NCBI GenBank assembly: GCA_002344005.1
Contig: DDTD01000060.1
Location: forward strand, 1 to 39,418
Direction of reading: 5' to 3'
Length of the DNA: 39,418 bases
DNA from: Ignavibacteria bacterium UBA2373
Lineage (GTDB): Bacteria > Bacteroidota > Ignavibacteria > Kapaibacteriales > UBA961
Numbering within the stretch: position 1 is the first letter of the stretch; every line of letters begins with the position of its first letter. Below are positions 1-7,855 of this stretch, piece after piece. Made by a program: the position numbers and the translations under genes. A model generated the notes under the pieces. The model was not told where the DNA came from, searched no databases, and saw nothing but the letters and a program-made list of their open reading frames with translations.

Positions 1-571
1 TATTGTCTAATAATCTAAATAATTGTATCGTTCTTATATCATTAATATCAAAAAAAGATTGAAAACAAAATATATGTGAAATTTTTTGGAATAGTAAGTC
101 TAAATATTTAAGTGCATTGTTGGGCGTAAAGTGATTGAGAATAAATAGTTTTCCACCTTTTTTTAAGACTCTGTGAGATTCTGCCAAGAGTTTCTCAGGA
201 TTCTCAACAACAGAAATAACATAAGAAAGTACTATATAATCATAACTTTGATCTTGAAATTGTAAGTTCTGACCATCCATTTCTATGATATCCACATTTT
301 CTGATTCAAAACGTCTTGCATAATGCACCATTTTATCCGATGTGTCAATACCGGTTACTCTGTGTTTACCATAATGTCGGATATGTCTGCCATTGCCTAT
401 GCCTATTTCTAGAACATTTCCTTTCGGGAGTTTATTTAACTCTTGGAAAAGTAATCGTTTCTGTGGACGAAGAAAAATATCAACAAAAGGATAGAACAAG
501 TAAAATATATTATAAAATTCTCGAGAATTTTTCCTTGTTTTATTTGTGTCAATGTTCTTGGGTTGATCCAT
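1..571 (-). CDS. class I SAM-dependent methyltransferase, 3' end beyond window
   Basis: Reading from an ATG at 571 to the left edge gives 190 codons without a stop, so the C-terminus lies outside the window. The protein starts MDQPKNID. Motif I, VLEIGIGNGRH, lies about 55 residues in; it is followed by the acidic strand-2 residue in VTGID, a motif with MDGQNLQF, then DYIVLSYVISVVENPEKLL and the post-motif III stretch RVLKKGGKLFI. This is the standard Rossmann-type class I methyltransferase order, and the short lead-in (FYNIFYLFYPFVD) resembles UbiE/PmtA-type enzymes that act on quinones or phospholipids. The substrate cannot be read from the sequence. The gene is separated from cheB by about 170 bases, so it is probably a separate transcription unit. 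No clear Shine-Dalgarno precedes the ATG. I am confident of the fold and not of the exact subfamily. Confidence 0.85.
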   Translation of the reverse strand, partial: MDQPKNIDTNKTRKNSREFYNIFYLFYPFVDIFLRPQKRLLFQELNKLPKGNVLEIGIGNGRHIRHYGKHRVTGIDTSDKMVHYARRFESENVDIIEMDGQNLQFQDQSYDYIVLSYVISVVENPEKLLAESHRVLKKGGKLFILNHFTPNNALKYLDLLFQKISHIFCFQSFFDINDIRTIQLFRLLDN

Positions 572-740
572 TTATCACAATGGTTTGAAAGAGTGTTCTT
601 TAATAAGTTTTTGTTAAACGATTATCAATGTGGCAATATTGTTTGACCAATAATATTTTTATTCATTCACCCAACACTCATGCGTGACTACAATCTATTC
701 ACAAGCAATTCAATCAGACTTACGATGAGACTGCAATGCT

Positions 741-1844
741 TCAGTGTACTCCTAAGCAATTGTTAATTGTAAGAGCGATATCGTTCAAGGAAACAATTTC
801 ATCAGCAATACCGGCTTCAATCACTGATTTTGGCATACCATAGACGACGCATGAATGTTCGTCTTGTGAGATTACATACCCACCAAGGGATGAAATTTTT
901 TTATATGATTCCATACCGTCACGTCCCATACCTGTCATAATGACCGACAAAATTTTACCGCCAAATACCTCTGCTGCACTCAATGACAGTATATCAACAC
1001 AAGGTTTATACAATACAGGGAATTGTTCGTCGGATATGACGATGCGGCGCGACTTATTAACAAGGATATGTTTGCCACCTTGAGCTATATATACCGTACC
1101 GGCTTGCAGTAATTCACCGTCTTCTGCTTCTTTGACATGAACGGCAGAAGATTTATCAAGTCGTTCAGCTAAAGATTTCGTGAAATGCGGCGGCATATGT
1201 TGAACGATAATGAGTGGGACAGGTAATGATTTTGATAATTTGGGAATCACGCTTTGCAAAGCCAGAGGTCCACCGGTGGAAATACCAATGATGGCAAGTT
1301 GAAAATGGCTCGCAGCAGGACGTTTCCTTCCTGTGGTATGAGGTATGACAGTTGCTACAGTGGGGGGAATTGACGGGGTCGGCGTTTTTGTTATAGGAGC
1401 AATTGACGGTGGCATCACTCGATTATGCCTGCGTTTAAGCAAAGGGCTGGAATACACATGCTTGACTTTGTCAATAAGTTCTTGCTGAATAGAATACGTT
1501 TCCGTCGAAAGATTGGCTGTTCTTTTCGCAATAAAATCAGCAGCACCCAAAGACAGTGCGTCGAGTGTCAGTTGCGCACCCTCGGAAGTAAGCGAACTAA
1601 GCATTATCACAGGAACGGGATGTTCTGTCATAATAATTTTCAGAGCTTCCAATCCTGTCATTATTGGCATCTCAACGTCCATGGTAACAATATCAGGCGA
1701 CAAAGATTTAATTTTTTCTATGGCTTCTTTACCATTTTTTGCGGTATCTATGACTGTAATTTCGGGGTCGGCATTGAGCATTCGAGAAATTGCCTGACGC
1801 ATAAAAACAGAATCATCAACAACGAGTACTTTTATTTCTTTCAT
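741..1844 (-). CDS. cheB: CheB, protein-glutamate methylesterase/glutamine deamidase
   Basis: CheB removes methyl groups from chemoreceptors and deamidates receptor glutamines; phosphorylation by CheA activates it. The N-terminal receiver starts MKEIKVLVVDDS and carries the phosphoacceptor Asp in TMDVEMPIMTG (residue 56 from this start). A Pro/Thr-rich linker of about 45 residues follows, then the methylesterase domain with the catalytic Ser in GISTGGP, His in VQHMPPHFT and Asp in MTGMGRDG. An in-frame ATG six codons upstream (1862) would add MIIKQT; I prefer 1844 because the receiver fold begins there, although neither has a strong ribosome site. It is the last gene of the chemotaxis operon, about 50 bases after cheA. 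Full length for the family (367 aa) with all catalytic residues present. Confidence 0.95.
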   Translation of the reverse strand: MKEIKVLVVDDSVFMRQAISRMLNADPEITVIDTAKNGKEAIEKIKSLSPDIVTMDVEMPIMTGLEALKIIMTEHPVPVIMLSSLTSEGAQLTLDALSLGAADFIAKRTANLSTETYSIQQELIDKVKHVYSSPLLKRRHNRVMPPSIAPITKTPTPSIPPTVATVIPHTTGRKRPAASHFQLAIIGISTGGPLALQSVIPKLSKSLPVPLIIVQHMPPHFTKSLAERLDKSSAVHVKEAEDGELLQAGTVYIAQGGKHILVNKSRRIVISDEQFPVLYKPCVDILSLSAAEVFGGKILSVIMTGMGRDGMESYKKISSLGGYVISQDEHSCVVYGMPKSVIEAGIADEIVSLNDIALTINNCLGVH

Positions 1845-1895
1845 AGTCTGCTTTATAATCATATCACATAGTCATATGCAATATGGGAATATTTT

Positions 1896-3983
1896 TTATT
1901 CAACTTTGACTTTATCAACTAATTCTTGAATATCGAGAATCATAATTACACGCCCATCACCAAGAATTGTGGAGCCGGCGATGGCAGGTATATTACCAAG
2001 ATATTGACCTAATGACTTAATTACAATTTCTTCTTGACCAAGCAAGGAGTCCACAACAATTCCCAAACGCTGATGCGCCAAACCAATAACAACGACATAT
2101 TGTGCCGTTGAAGGCGTTGGTTTAGCAGGAATATTTAACTCACTTTTTAATGTCAATAATGGTAGAACTTGTTGGCGAATACGAATAACACGCTTTTGAT
2201 TGATTGTAGAACAATTTTCATCAGTTAATGCGACAACTTCCACAACATTACTCAAAGGCAGTGCATACGTTTCATTTTCTACTTGCACTATTAATCCTTG
2301 AATTATTGCTAAAGTGAGCGGCAATTTAATAACAAAGGTCGTGCCTTTATTTATCTCGGATTCTATTTCTATAACGCCCTTGAGTTTTTGTATATTTGTT
2401 TTTACGACATCCATTCCCACACCGCGACCGGACACAGCCGATACTACCGCCGCTGTGCTGAACCCGGGTGCAAATATTAATTGATATAATTCGCGTTTTG
2501 ACATCTGTGCTGCTTGTTCAGCGGTTATCACACCCTTTTCTAGGGCTTTGGCTTTTACTTTCTCAGCATCAATACCATTACCGTCATCGCTTATACGGAG
2601 CACAATATTATTGCCTTCTTGTTCGGCATCAAGAGTAATTGTGCCTTTGGCAGGTTTGCCTTTTGCCACACGTTTTTCGGGTGACTCAATACCATGATCA
2701 CATGAATTACGAATCATGTGAACCAAAGGATCATTTAATTCTTCAATAATACCGCGATCAATTTCTGTATCTTCACCTTTGAGAATAAGTTCAATTTCTT
2801 TACCGAATTCTTTCGATAAATCACGAACGATACGAGGTGATTTCTGGTATAATTTACCAATAGGCACCATACGCATTTTCATTGCCGTAGCTTGAATATC
2901 CGTTGTGATTTTATCTAATTGTGATGTTGTTTCCAATAATTCGGCAACAAGGTGTTCATTGTCAAATAATTCTTTAAGACGATCGGAAATTTGCGATAAA
3001 CGATTACGCCCGAGTACAAGTTCGCCGGATAAATCCATCAATGCTTCCACTCTGCTGACATCAATGCGAATTGTTGCATCGGCTGATGAAGACGTTGCGG
3101 GAGCAGGTTTTGCGGCTGTCGTTTGTGGTGATGGTTTTGTCGCGGCTACGGGAGTTGCTTTTGCGGCTGTTTCTTTACTCTGTTCATTATATTCGACGGA
3201 TGTTGTTTCTTTAGTACTTTCGACAATTTGTTGAGGTAATTCCGAAGGTTTTTCTATGGTCTTAGATTCTTGATTTGCGGAAAATTCCGTATTTATTTCT
3301 GTGAAAGCCGCTTGAATCATTGCAAGTTCATCTTCGGTAAAATCGCCCGGATTTTGCGTTATTGACGTATTATTCAAAACAGCATCAAGCGCGCTATGTG
3401 ATGCAGCGGATGATGATTCTTGAGAAATTTCCTTAGCAAATTCACTATTTATTTCAGCAAAAGCCGCTTGGATTTGTGCAAGTTGTTCATCGGTAAAATC
3501 GCCGGCACCTTTCATGGAAGTGTCGGCAAGGACGCTTTGTATGGCTGAAGGCGGCTTTTCTTCTTTTTTTGAAGCCGACAGTTTTTCGGCACTCGGATTA
3601 ATAACTGCTTCTAAACGTGCCAATGTTTGTGAATAATCAACGGGAGAATCATCGCCCATGCTCAGATTTTTCACTAATAATTGTATCCAATCATGCACTT
3701 CTAAAAGCACATCTACCATATCCATCGTAATCGTTAATTCGGAACGGCGCAATTTATTGAGCAAGTCTTCTGCATGGTGGGTTATCACGGTAATAGAATC
3801 AAAACCCATAAAACCGGAAGTGCCTTTTATCGTATGGAAACCCCTGAATATTCTGTTCATCAAATCCATATCGTCGCCGGCAGTTTCCAATTGCATTAAA
3901 TCCGGCATCAGTGCATCGAGTAGCTCTTGTGATTCAACAAGAAAACTCTCGAATATTTCTTTCATATCATCATCTAATTGCAT
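1896..3983 (-). CDS. cheA: CheA, chemotaxis histidine kinase with duplicated linker motif
   Basis: CheA autophosphorylates on a His and passes the phosphate to CheY and CheB. The domains are HPt/P1 (about 1-110, with His50 in FHTIKGTSGF), a long low-complexity linker (about 130-303), dimerisation P3 (about 304-375), ATPase P4 (about 376-555, with LVHMIRNSCDHGIE, DDGNGID and GRGVGMDVV boxes) and a CheW-like P5 (about 560-695). No recognisable P2 (CheY/CheB-docking) domain is present. In its place the linker carries two related segments, residues about 149-183 and 200-235, sharing GDFT(D/E)(E/D)xLAxIQAAF and EIN(S/T)EF. These could be docking helices; that is inference. At 695 aa it is normal for CheA. 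It lies between cheZ and cheB, about 77 bases after cheZ. Confidence 0.96.
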   Translation of the reverse strand: MQLDDDMKEIFESFLVESQELLDALMPDLMQLETAGDDMDLMNRIFRGFHTIKGTSGFMGFDSITVITHHAEDLLNKLRRSELTITMDMVDVLLEVHDWIQLLVKNLSMGDDSPVDYSQTLARLEAVINPSAEKLSASKKEEKPPSAIQSVLADTSMKGAGDFTDEQLAQIQAAFAEINSEFAKEISQESSSAASHSALDAVLNNTSITQNPGDFTEDELAMIQAAFTEINTEFSANQESKTIEKPSELPQQIVESTKETTSVEYNEQSKETAAKATPVAATKPSPQTTAAKPAPATSSSADATIRIDVSRVEALMDLSGELVLGRNRLSQISDRLKELFDNEHLVAELLETTSQLDKITTDIQATAMKMRMVPIGKLYQKSPRIVRDLSKEFGKEIELILKGEDTEIDRGIIEELNDPLVHMIRNSCDHGIESPEKRVAKGKPAKGTITLDAEQEGNNIVLRISDDGNGIDAEKVKAKALEKGVITAEQAAQMSKRELYQLIFAPGFSTAAVVSAVSGRGVGMDVVKTNIQKLKGVIEIESEINKGTTFVIKLPLTLAIIQGLIVQVENETYALPLSNVVEVVALTDENCSTINQKRVIRIRQQVLPLLTLKSELNIPAKPTPSTAQYVVVIGLAHQRLGIVVDSLLGQEEIVIKSLGQYLGNIPAIAGSTILGDGRVIMILDIQELVDKVKVE

Positions 3984-4060
3984 AAATCCATCCCGATAAA
4001 TAAATACACGTTACTATGGGTTACGAATGATAAACGTTTGCGTACCACTACGATTACACT

Positions 4061-5092
4061 TTACTTAAATAAAGCATCAATATCATCTTGCGAAAATGGT
4101 TCATCGCTGTCCGGTAATTGATTGGTATTGTGTTCTTCGGTGGGCATTTGTGCCGATTGCGCATTGGCTGCAAATAAGGCATCAATATCAATGTCTTCAT
4201 CATCATCGTCGGCATTATTATTATTGGACGTATTCGCCGCAAATAAGGCATCAATATCAATGTCTTCATCATCATCGTCGGCATTATTATTGGACGTATT
4301 CGCCGCAAATAAGGCATCAATATCAATGTCTTCGTCATCATCGTCCTGCGCTTGCGTCGAATCAAAAGATTGATGCTCACGAGAAAACTCTTCCGGAGAT
4401 TCATTCATGTGTTTCATTAAATCGTCCACATCTTGCTGACGTGATGTGGTATTGGCTAAAGCGTCCACAGCATCGGGGTCAAATGCAATTGTGCGATGTA
4501 AATTGGAGGTGCGGGAATCGAATTGATGTTTTTCGGTAGCATTTTCTAAAGAGAATACCGCAAATTCCGTGTTTTTTAATCTATCGGTAATGCTGCTGAG
4601 CTTGGTTTGCAATGTTTCCAATAAATTATTCACGGCAGCAATTTGCTGTGAAGTGATGTCTTGCACTTGCAATGCCATCATTATATTTTGTGCATCATTT
4701 TTTATGCTTTTTAATACTTCATCTGAATTGGAAATTGCACGTAAAAAATCCTCGTTTTTGGCAAATTCAGTTTGAGAACCTATATCGCGTATCAAAGCAA
4801 GATTAGTGCTGATAATGCCTGATTTATACATGACACCGTCCACAGTATCCATAATCTCATTGGTTGCCATTTCTGTAGCTTCCGTTACTTTCGATAATTG
4901 CTTCGAAGCTTTGGGCATTTTTTTAAGATTATCTTTGATTGAAGAGCTTATCTCTTGTATCAAAGGTGATGTGTCTTGAATAAATAAAAAGATTTCCTCA
5001 AGAAAGGGAATCACTCTTTGACCAAGCACAAACAATGCTTTTAATTCTTCTGCCTTTTTGAGTAGTTCTTGTATATCTAATTCTTTTTTCAT
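4061..5092 (-). CDS. cheZ: CheZ, CheY-P phosphatase with an acidic tail of repeated CheY-binding-like peptides
   Basis: CheZ dephosphorylates CheY-P. The helical core (about 1-190) matches the family: MPKASKQLSKVTEATEMAT aligns with the start of the long helical hairpin of E. coli CheZ, and LQVQDITSQQIAAV carries the catalytic pair Asp145 and Gln149 (E. coli Asp143/Gln147). At 343 aa it is far longer than the E. coli protein (214 aa). The extra part is an acidic, Asn-rich tail with three tandem copies of DDDDEDIDIDALFAAN (about residues 250-310) and a C-terminal SQDDIDALFK, which resembles both the CheZ C-terminal peptide and the FliM N-terminal CheY-binding peptide (LSQxEIDALL). RQQDVDDLMKHM at about 218-229 is a further look-alike. 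A strong AGGAGG sits 8 bases before the ATG, so the start is secure. It lies between cheY and cheA. Confidence 0.92.
   Translation of the reverse strand: MKKELDIQELLKKAEELKALFVLGQRVIPFLEEIFLFIQDTSPLIQEISSSIKDNLKKMPKASKQLSKVTEATEMATNEIMDTVDGVMYKSGIISTNLALIRDIGSQTEFAKNEDFLRAISNSDEVLKSIKNDAQNIMMALQVQDITSQQIAAVNNLLETLQTKLSSITDRLKNTEFAVFSLENATEKHQFDSRTSNLHRTIAFDPDAVDALANTTSRQQDVDDLMKHMNESPEEFSREHQSFDSTQAQDDDDEDIDIDALFAANTSNNNADDDDEDIDIDALFAANTSNNNNADDDDEDIDIDALFAANAQSAQMPTEEHNTNQLPDSDEPFSQDDIDALFK
4170..4345 (-). repeat. coding minisatellite, 69/66-bp units inside cheZ
   Basis: Units begin at 4170, 4239 and 4305. The first is 69 bases, the second 66, and the third is partial (about 41 bases before it diverges). 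The first two are identical except for one extra ATT triplet; the third has a single substitution over its matching part. The unit encodes a 22-23 residue acidic block ending in DIDALFAAN. Because units differ by whole codons the frame is kept. The near identity at silent positions points to recent or ongoing expansion. Confidence 0.95.
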
Positions 5093-5130
5093 GATAGTAT
5101 CCTCCTAAGTGACAATGGTGGGTAAAATGA

Positions 5131-5505
5131 TTATTTTCCTATGGAGGATAAAATGACATCAATTTTTTCTTTGAGTACTTGGGGCGTGAATGGCTTTACC
5201 ACATAATTGTTGACACGTGCTTGCAATGCCTCGATAATATCTTGTTTAAGACCGCGTGTTGTGACCATTAAAATAGGCAACTTTGAAAATTTAGCATCAG
5301 CACGCACTGCCCTAGTGAACTCAAGACCATTCATATTCGGCATATTCCAATCAGTAATTATAAATTCAACCGGATTGGATTGTAATTTAGTGAATGCGTC
5401 TTGTCCGTCTTCTGCTTCAACAACCGAATCATAGCCGAATGATGCCAAAGCATTAATTACTATGCGGCGCATTGTGGGCGAATCATCAACAACTAAAAAT
5501 TTCAT
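5131..5505 (-). CDS. cheY: CheY, single-domain chemotaxis response regulator
   Basis: A 124-aa stand-alone receiver that takes phosphate from CheA and acts on a motility output. The acidic pair is Asp7/Asp8 in LVVDDSPTMRR, the phosphoacceptor is Asp52 in ITDWNMPNMNG, the switch Thr is in LMVTTRG, and the conserved Lys is in YVVKPFTP. The DWNMPNMNG box and the Thr-Thr are typical of flagellar-type CheY and closer to it than the neighbouring regulator at 5556-5921. The start is supported by GAGGA about 9 bases upstream. cheZ follows after 38 bases, consistent with a CheY/CheZ pair. Confidence 0.93.
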   Translation of the reverse strand: MKFLVVDDSPTMRRIVINALASFGYDSVVEAEDGQDAFTKLQSNPVEFIITDWNMPNMNGLEFTRAVRADAKFSKLPILMVTTRGLKQDIIEALQARVNNYVVKPFTPQVLKEKIDVILSSIGK

Positions 5506-5555
5506 AAAATGTATCCTCGCAAATTGATTCTAAACTATTTTCTGTATAATAATAC

Positions 5556-5921
5556 TTAACCTATATATTTTGATACTTCATATTGCAGACGTTTGGCATT
5601 AAATGGCTTTATCAGATAAGAATTGGCTCCCGCATCAAGACCTGCTTGCACATCTGCATCTTTGGATAAAGACGACAAAATAATAATCGGTAAAGTACCA
5701 TAATCCGTTGTGCTGCGTAAATTCTTAATAAGGGTATAGCCATCCATATTCGGCATATTTAAGTCAGTAATGAGTAAATCAATTTTTTCTACAGCCGCTT
5801 TTTCTAATGCGTCCATACCATCAACGGCACTTATGACGCGGACACCTTGTAACTTTAATGCCAGCATGACAAATTTGCGTACTGACATCGAATCATCTGC
5901 TATAAGAACGGTTTTTTGCAT
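5556..5921 (-). CDS. second CheY-like single-domain response regulator
   Basis: A 121-aa receiver domain only. It has Asp9/Asp10 in LIADDSMSVRK, Asp53 in ITDLNMPNMDG, Ser in ILSSLSKDAD and Lys in LIKPFNAKRL. It differs enough from the neighbouring CheY (DLNMPNMDG in place of DWNMPNMNG) to be a distinct paralogue. It may be a phosphate sink, a modulator of a second output such as gliding or pili, or an adaptor for CheR, which precedes it by 60 bases. A TACTTTTG box on the minus strand just upstream resembles a Bacteroidetes -7 element, but I find no TTG at the right distance, so an internal promoter is not supported. Confidence 0.88.
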   Translation of the reverse strand: MQKTVLIADDSMSVRKFVMLALKLQGVRVISAVDGMDALEKAAVEKIDLLITDLNMPNMDGYTLIKNLRSTTDYGTLPIIILSSLSKDADVQAGLDAGANSYLIKPFNAKRLQYEVSKYIG

Positions 5922-5981
5922 ATTGAGTCAAAAGTATAGAGTAGTGTGTAAGAATTAAATAAATACAAAAAAAACAATAAA

Positions 5982-6890
5982 TCACTCTTTTTTGTAAACC
6001 ATTGCTTTGGGTAAATGAATAAGCTTGAATGCCTTCGACACACCATGTAATGATTCGGAATATCCGATGATTAAATGACCGTTTTTGTTTAAGGAATCAT
6101 ACAAACCCGATATAACTTGTTGCTTTGATGCCAAATCAAAATAAATCAGAACATTACAACAAAAAATTATATCAAAATTTTGCATACTGCGCATTGCGGA
6201 GCTGTCAAATAAATTCACATTAAGAAAAGTGACTTGCCGGCGTATTTCATCGCTTAACTGATAGGTTGCTCCGTCTTTTTTGAAATATTTTGTCAAAAGA
6301 TTGGGCGGCACATTACGTATTGCATATTCTTTGTAGATGCCTTGTCTGGCGGTTTCAAGCACTGCGCTGTTTATATCGGATGCCATTATTTGGAAACGAA
6401 CATGCGGGTATTTCTTTTTCAGCCGTTCATTGATTATTATTGCCATCGTATATGCTTCTTCACCGGTGGATGATGCCGAACTCCACAGCCGCACCGTTGT
6501 GCCGAGCGAATTACCTTTGGATGCAATAATCTCAGGAATAATGATTTGCTCCAGAGCGTCGAATTGCTGCTCCGCTCTGAAAAAATATGTTTCATTGATG
6601 GTGATTGCTTCATACAATGCCGACAGCTCGCCTCGCCCCTGCGATGATTTCAATAATTGAAGATATTCTTCAAATGTCGAGACTTTGTTGATGGACAAGC
6701 GTTTGCTGACCCTGCCTTCAAGAAGGTATTTTTTCGAATCATTGAAAAATATGCCGCTTTTGGTATAGATAAAGTCACGAAACAGCTTAAAAGTCTCATC
6801 TGACATGACAGTAGAGCTTTGTGCTAATGGAGATGAACCCTGTTGTTGAGCTGGGGTTCGAAGATTTTTGAACTGAAATAAGCCGCTCAT
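5982..6890 (-). CDS. cheR: CheR, chemoreceptor glutamate methyltransferase
   Basis: CheR methylates receptor glutamates using SAM and opposes CheB. The N-terminal all-helical CheR domain (about 30-95) contains KSGIFFNDSKKYLLEGR, followed by ITINETYFFR at the domain junction, the SAM-binding RLWSSASSTGEEAYTMA, the acidic MASDINSAVL, and the post-motif CCNVLIYFD. All are family signatures. The first 28 residues are a Gln/Ser-rich extension of unknown role. It is the first gene of the minus-strand operon. The 203 bases upstream (6891-7093) contain a TAATTTTG box (6972-6979) resembling a Bacteroidetes -7 element but no matching -33 TTG, so the promoter is unassigned. Length (302 aa) is normal. 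Confidence 0.95.
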   Translation of the reverse strand: MSGLFQFKNLRTPAQQQGSSPLAQSSTVMSDETFKLFRDFIYTKSGIFFNDSKKYLLEGRVSKRLSINKVSTFEEYLQLLKSSQGRGELSALYEAITINETYFFRAEQQFDALEQIIIPEIIASKGNSLGTTVRLWSSASSTGEEAYTMAIIINERLKKKYPHVRFQIMASDINSAVLETARQGIYKEYAIRNVPPNLLTKYFKKDGATYQLSDEIRRQVTFLNVNLFDSSAMRSMQNFDIIFCCNVLIYFDLASKQQVISGLYDSLNKNGHLIIGYSESLHGVSKAFKLIHLPKAMVYKKE

Positions 6891-7093
6891 ATTGCCGATC
6901 GGTCTTTTAATAAATGGTTAAGCATTGAGAGTATGGATATCTTTAGTTGAAAAATATCATTCACACCATTACAAAATTACTCTTTTTCGTGCATGATTAT
7001 ACTAATAAAACGCACAAAACCACTGTGAATGTATGTCGGTGTAAAAATGTTTGTGATGACTTCTGTGTTTCAAACCCTTACAAATCAACAACA

Positions 7094-7855
7094 TCAATCA
7101 TGATTTTCTGCATTATCACGGCTTTCGGGCTCCAGTTTCACAAAGCAGCCCATACGACCCGCTTTGTCCTTGTCCCGTCTATAAGAATGAAAACGTCTGT
7201 CCGTGATTGTGCACTCTTCCGAGCTTTCTATATGGTCATGGATGATACCCGCCGACAACAAACGTTGTCTGTTTTCTTTGCGTATATCAAGAAAATATCG
7301 CCCCTTATCGTCACGGGTGATACTCATCGGAAAACGCTCTGCAACCTCTGCGCCAACTTCATACGCTTTGCCGGATGCACAAGGACTTAACCATATCCTC
7401 ATATCCGCAAATGAACTGCCATAGCGCATCTGCATTTGCTCAATCATACGGACGGCAATATTTTTTTCTGTGCCTCGCCAACCGGCATGTGCCACACCGC
7501 AAACATGGCGCACAGGATCATAACATACAATACCACAGCAATCGGCAAGTTTCACCATCAACATCACATTCGTGCTGCACGTCATCATCGCATCGGCTTC
7601 AAACAATGGCGGCGAAGTGTCCGTAATCTCTATAACCGTATCGCCATGCACTTGTTGAGGAATATACAGTGAATCGGGCGGGATGGCATAGTGCGCGCAC
7701 ACATCATGACGATGATGAAGGCATACTTCCTCCGGAAATGACAAAGTGGCACTGACACTCAGACCATTCGGCGGATAGGCGGCTTGATTGCGTAATGTCA
7801 GACCGGATACAATATTGTCATGGCGATATATACCGGGAACAATGATTTCAATCAT
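7094..7855 (-). CDS. pgeF: PgeF/YfiH-type purine nucleoside phosphorylase (laccase-domain protein)
   Basis: Family members are copper- or zinc-containing enzymes first called multicopper oxidases and later shown to be purine nucleoside phosphorylases/adenosine deaminases; in E. coli one removes a wrongly incorporated Ser from the UDP-MurNAc peptide. The metal ligands are present: His70 in QVHGDTV, Cys106 in KLADCCGIV and His123 in VAHAGWRG, followed by SPCASGKAYEVG and the C-terminal RFHSYRRDK. Upstream ATGs would extend the frame to 7903, but AAGGA lies 9 bases before the ATG at 7855 and the family fold begins there, so I use 7855 (253 aa). This start overlaps the queG stop by 8 bases, indicating translational coupling. 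Confidence 0.92.
   Translation of the reverse strand: MIEIIVPGIYRHDNIVSGLTLRNQAAYPPNGLSVSATLSFPEEVCLHHRHDVCAHYAIPPDSLYIPQQVHGDTVIEITDTSPPLFEADAMMTCSTNVMLMVKLADCCGIVCYDPVRHVCGVAHAGWRGTEKNIAVRMIEQMQMRYGSSFADMRIWLSPCASGKAYEVGAEVAERFPMSITRDDKGRYFLDIRKENRQRLLSAGIIHDHIESSEECTITDRRFHSYRRDKDKAGRMGCFVKLEPESRDNAENHD

Noticed and set aside
4170..4345. Regularly spaced repeats that could suggest CRISPR
   Set aside because: There are no unique spacers; the units are contiguous, 66-69 bases, and in frame inside cheZ.
4096..4539. Plus-strand open frames over the cheZ repeats (Ser/Ala- and His-rich)
   Set aside because: They are antisense readings of the minisatellite; cheZ has a Shine-Dalgarno, catalytic motifs and operon context.
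6972..6979. TAATTTTG as promoter of the chemotaxis operon
   Set aside because: No TTG at 19-21 bases upstream; a lone TAnnTTTG is expected by chance in AT-rich DNA.
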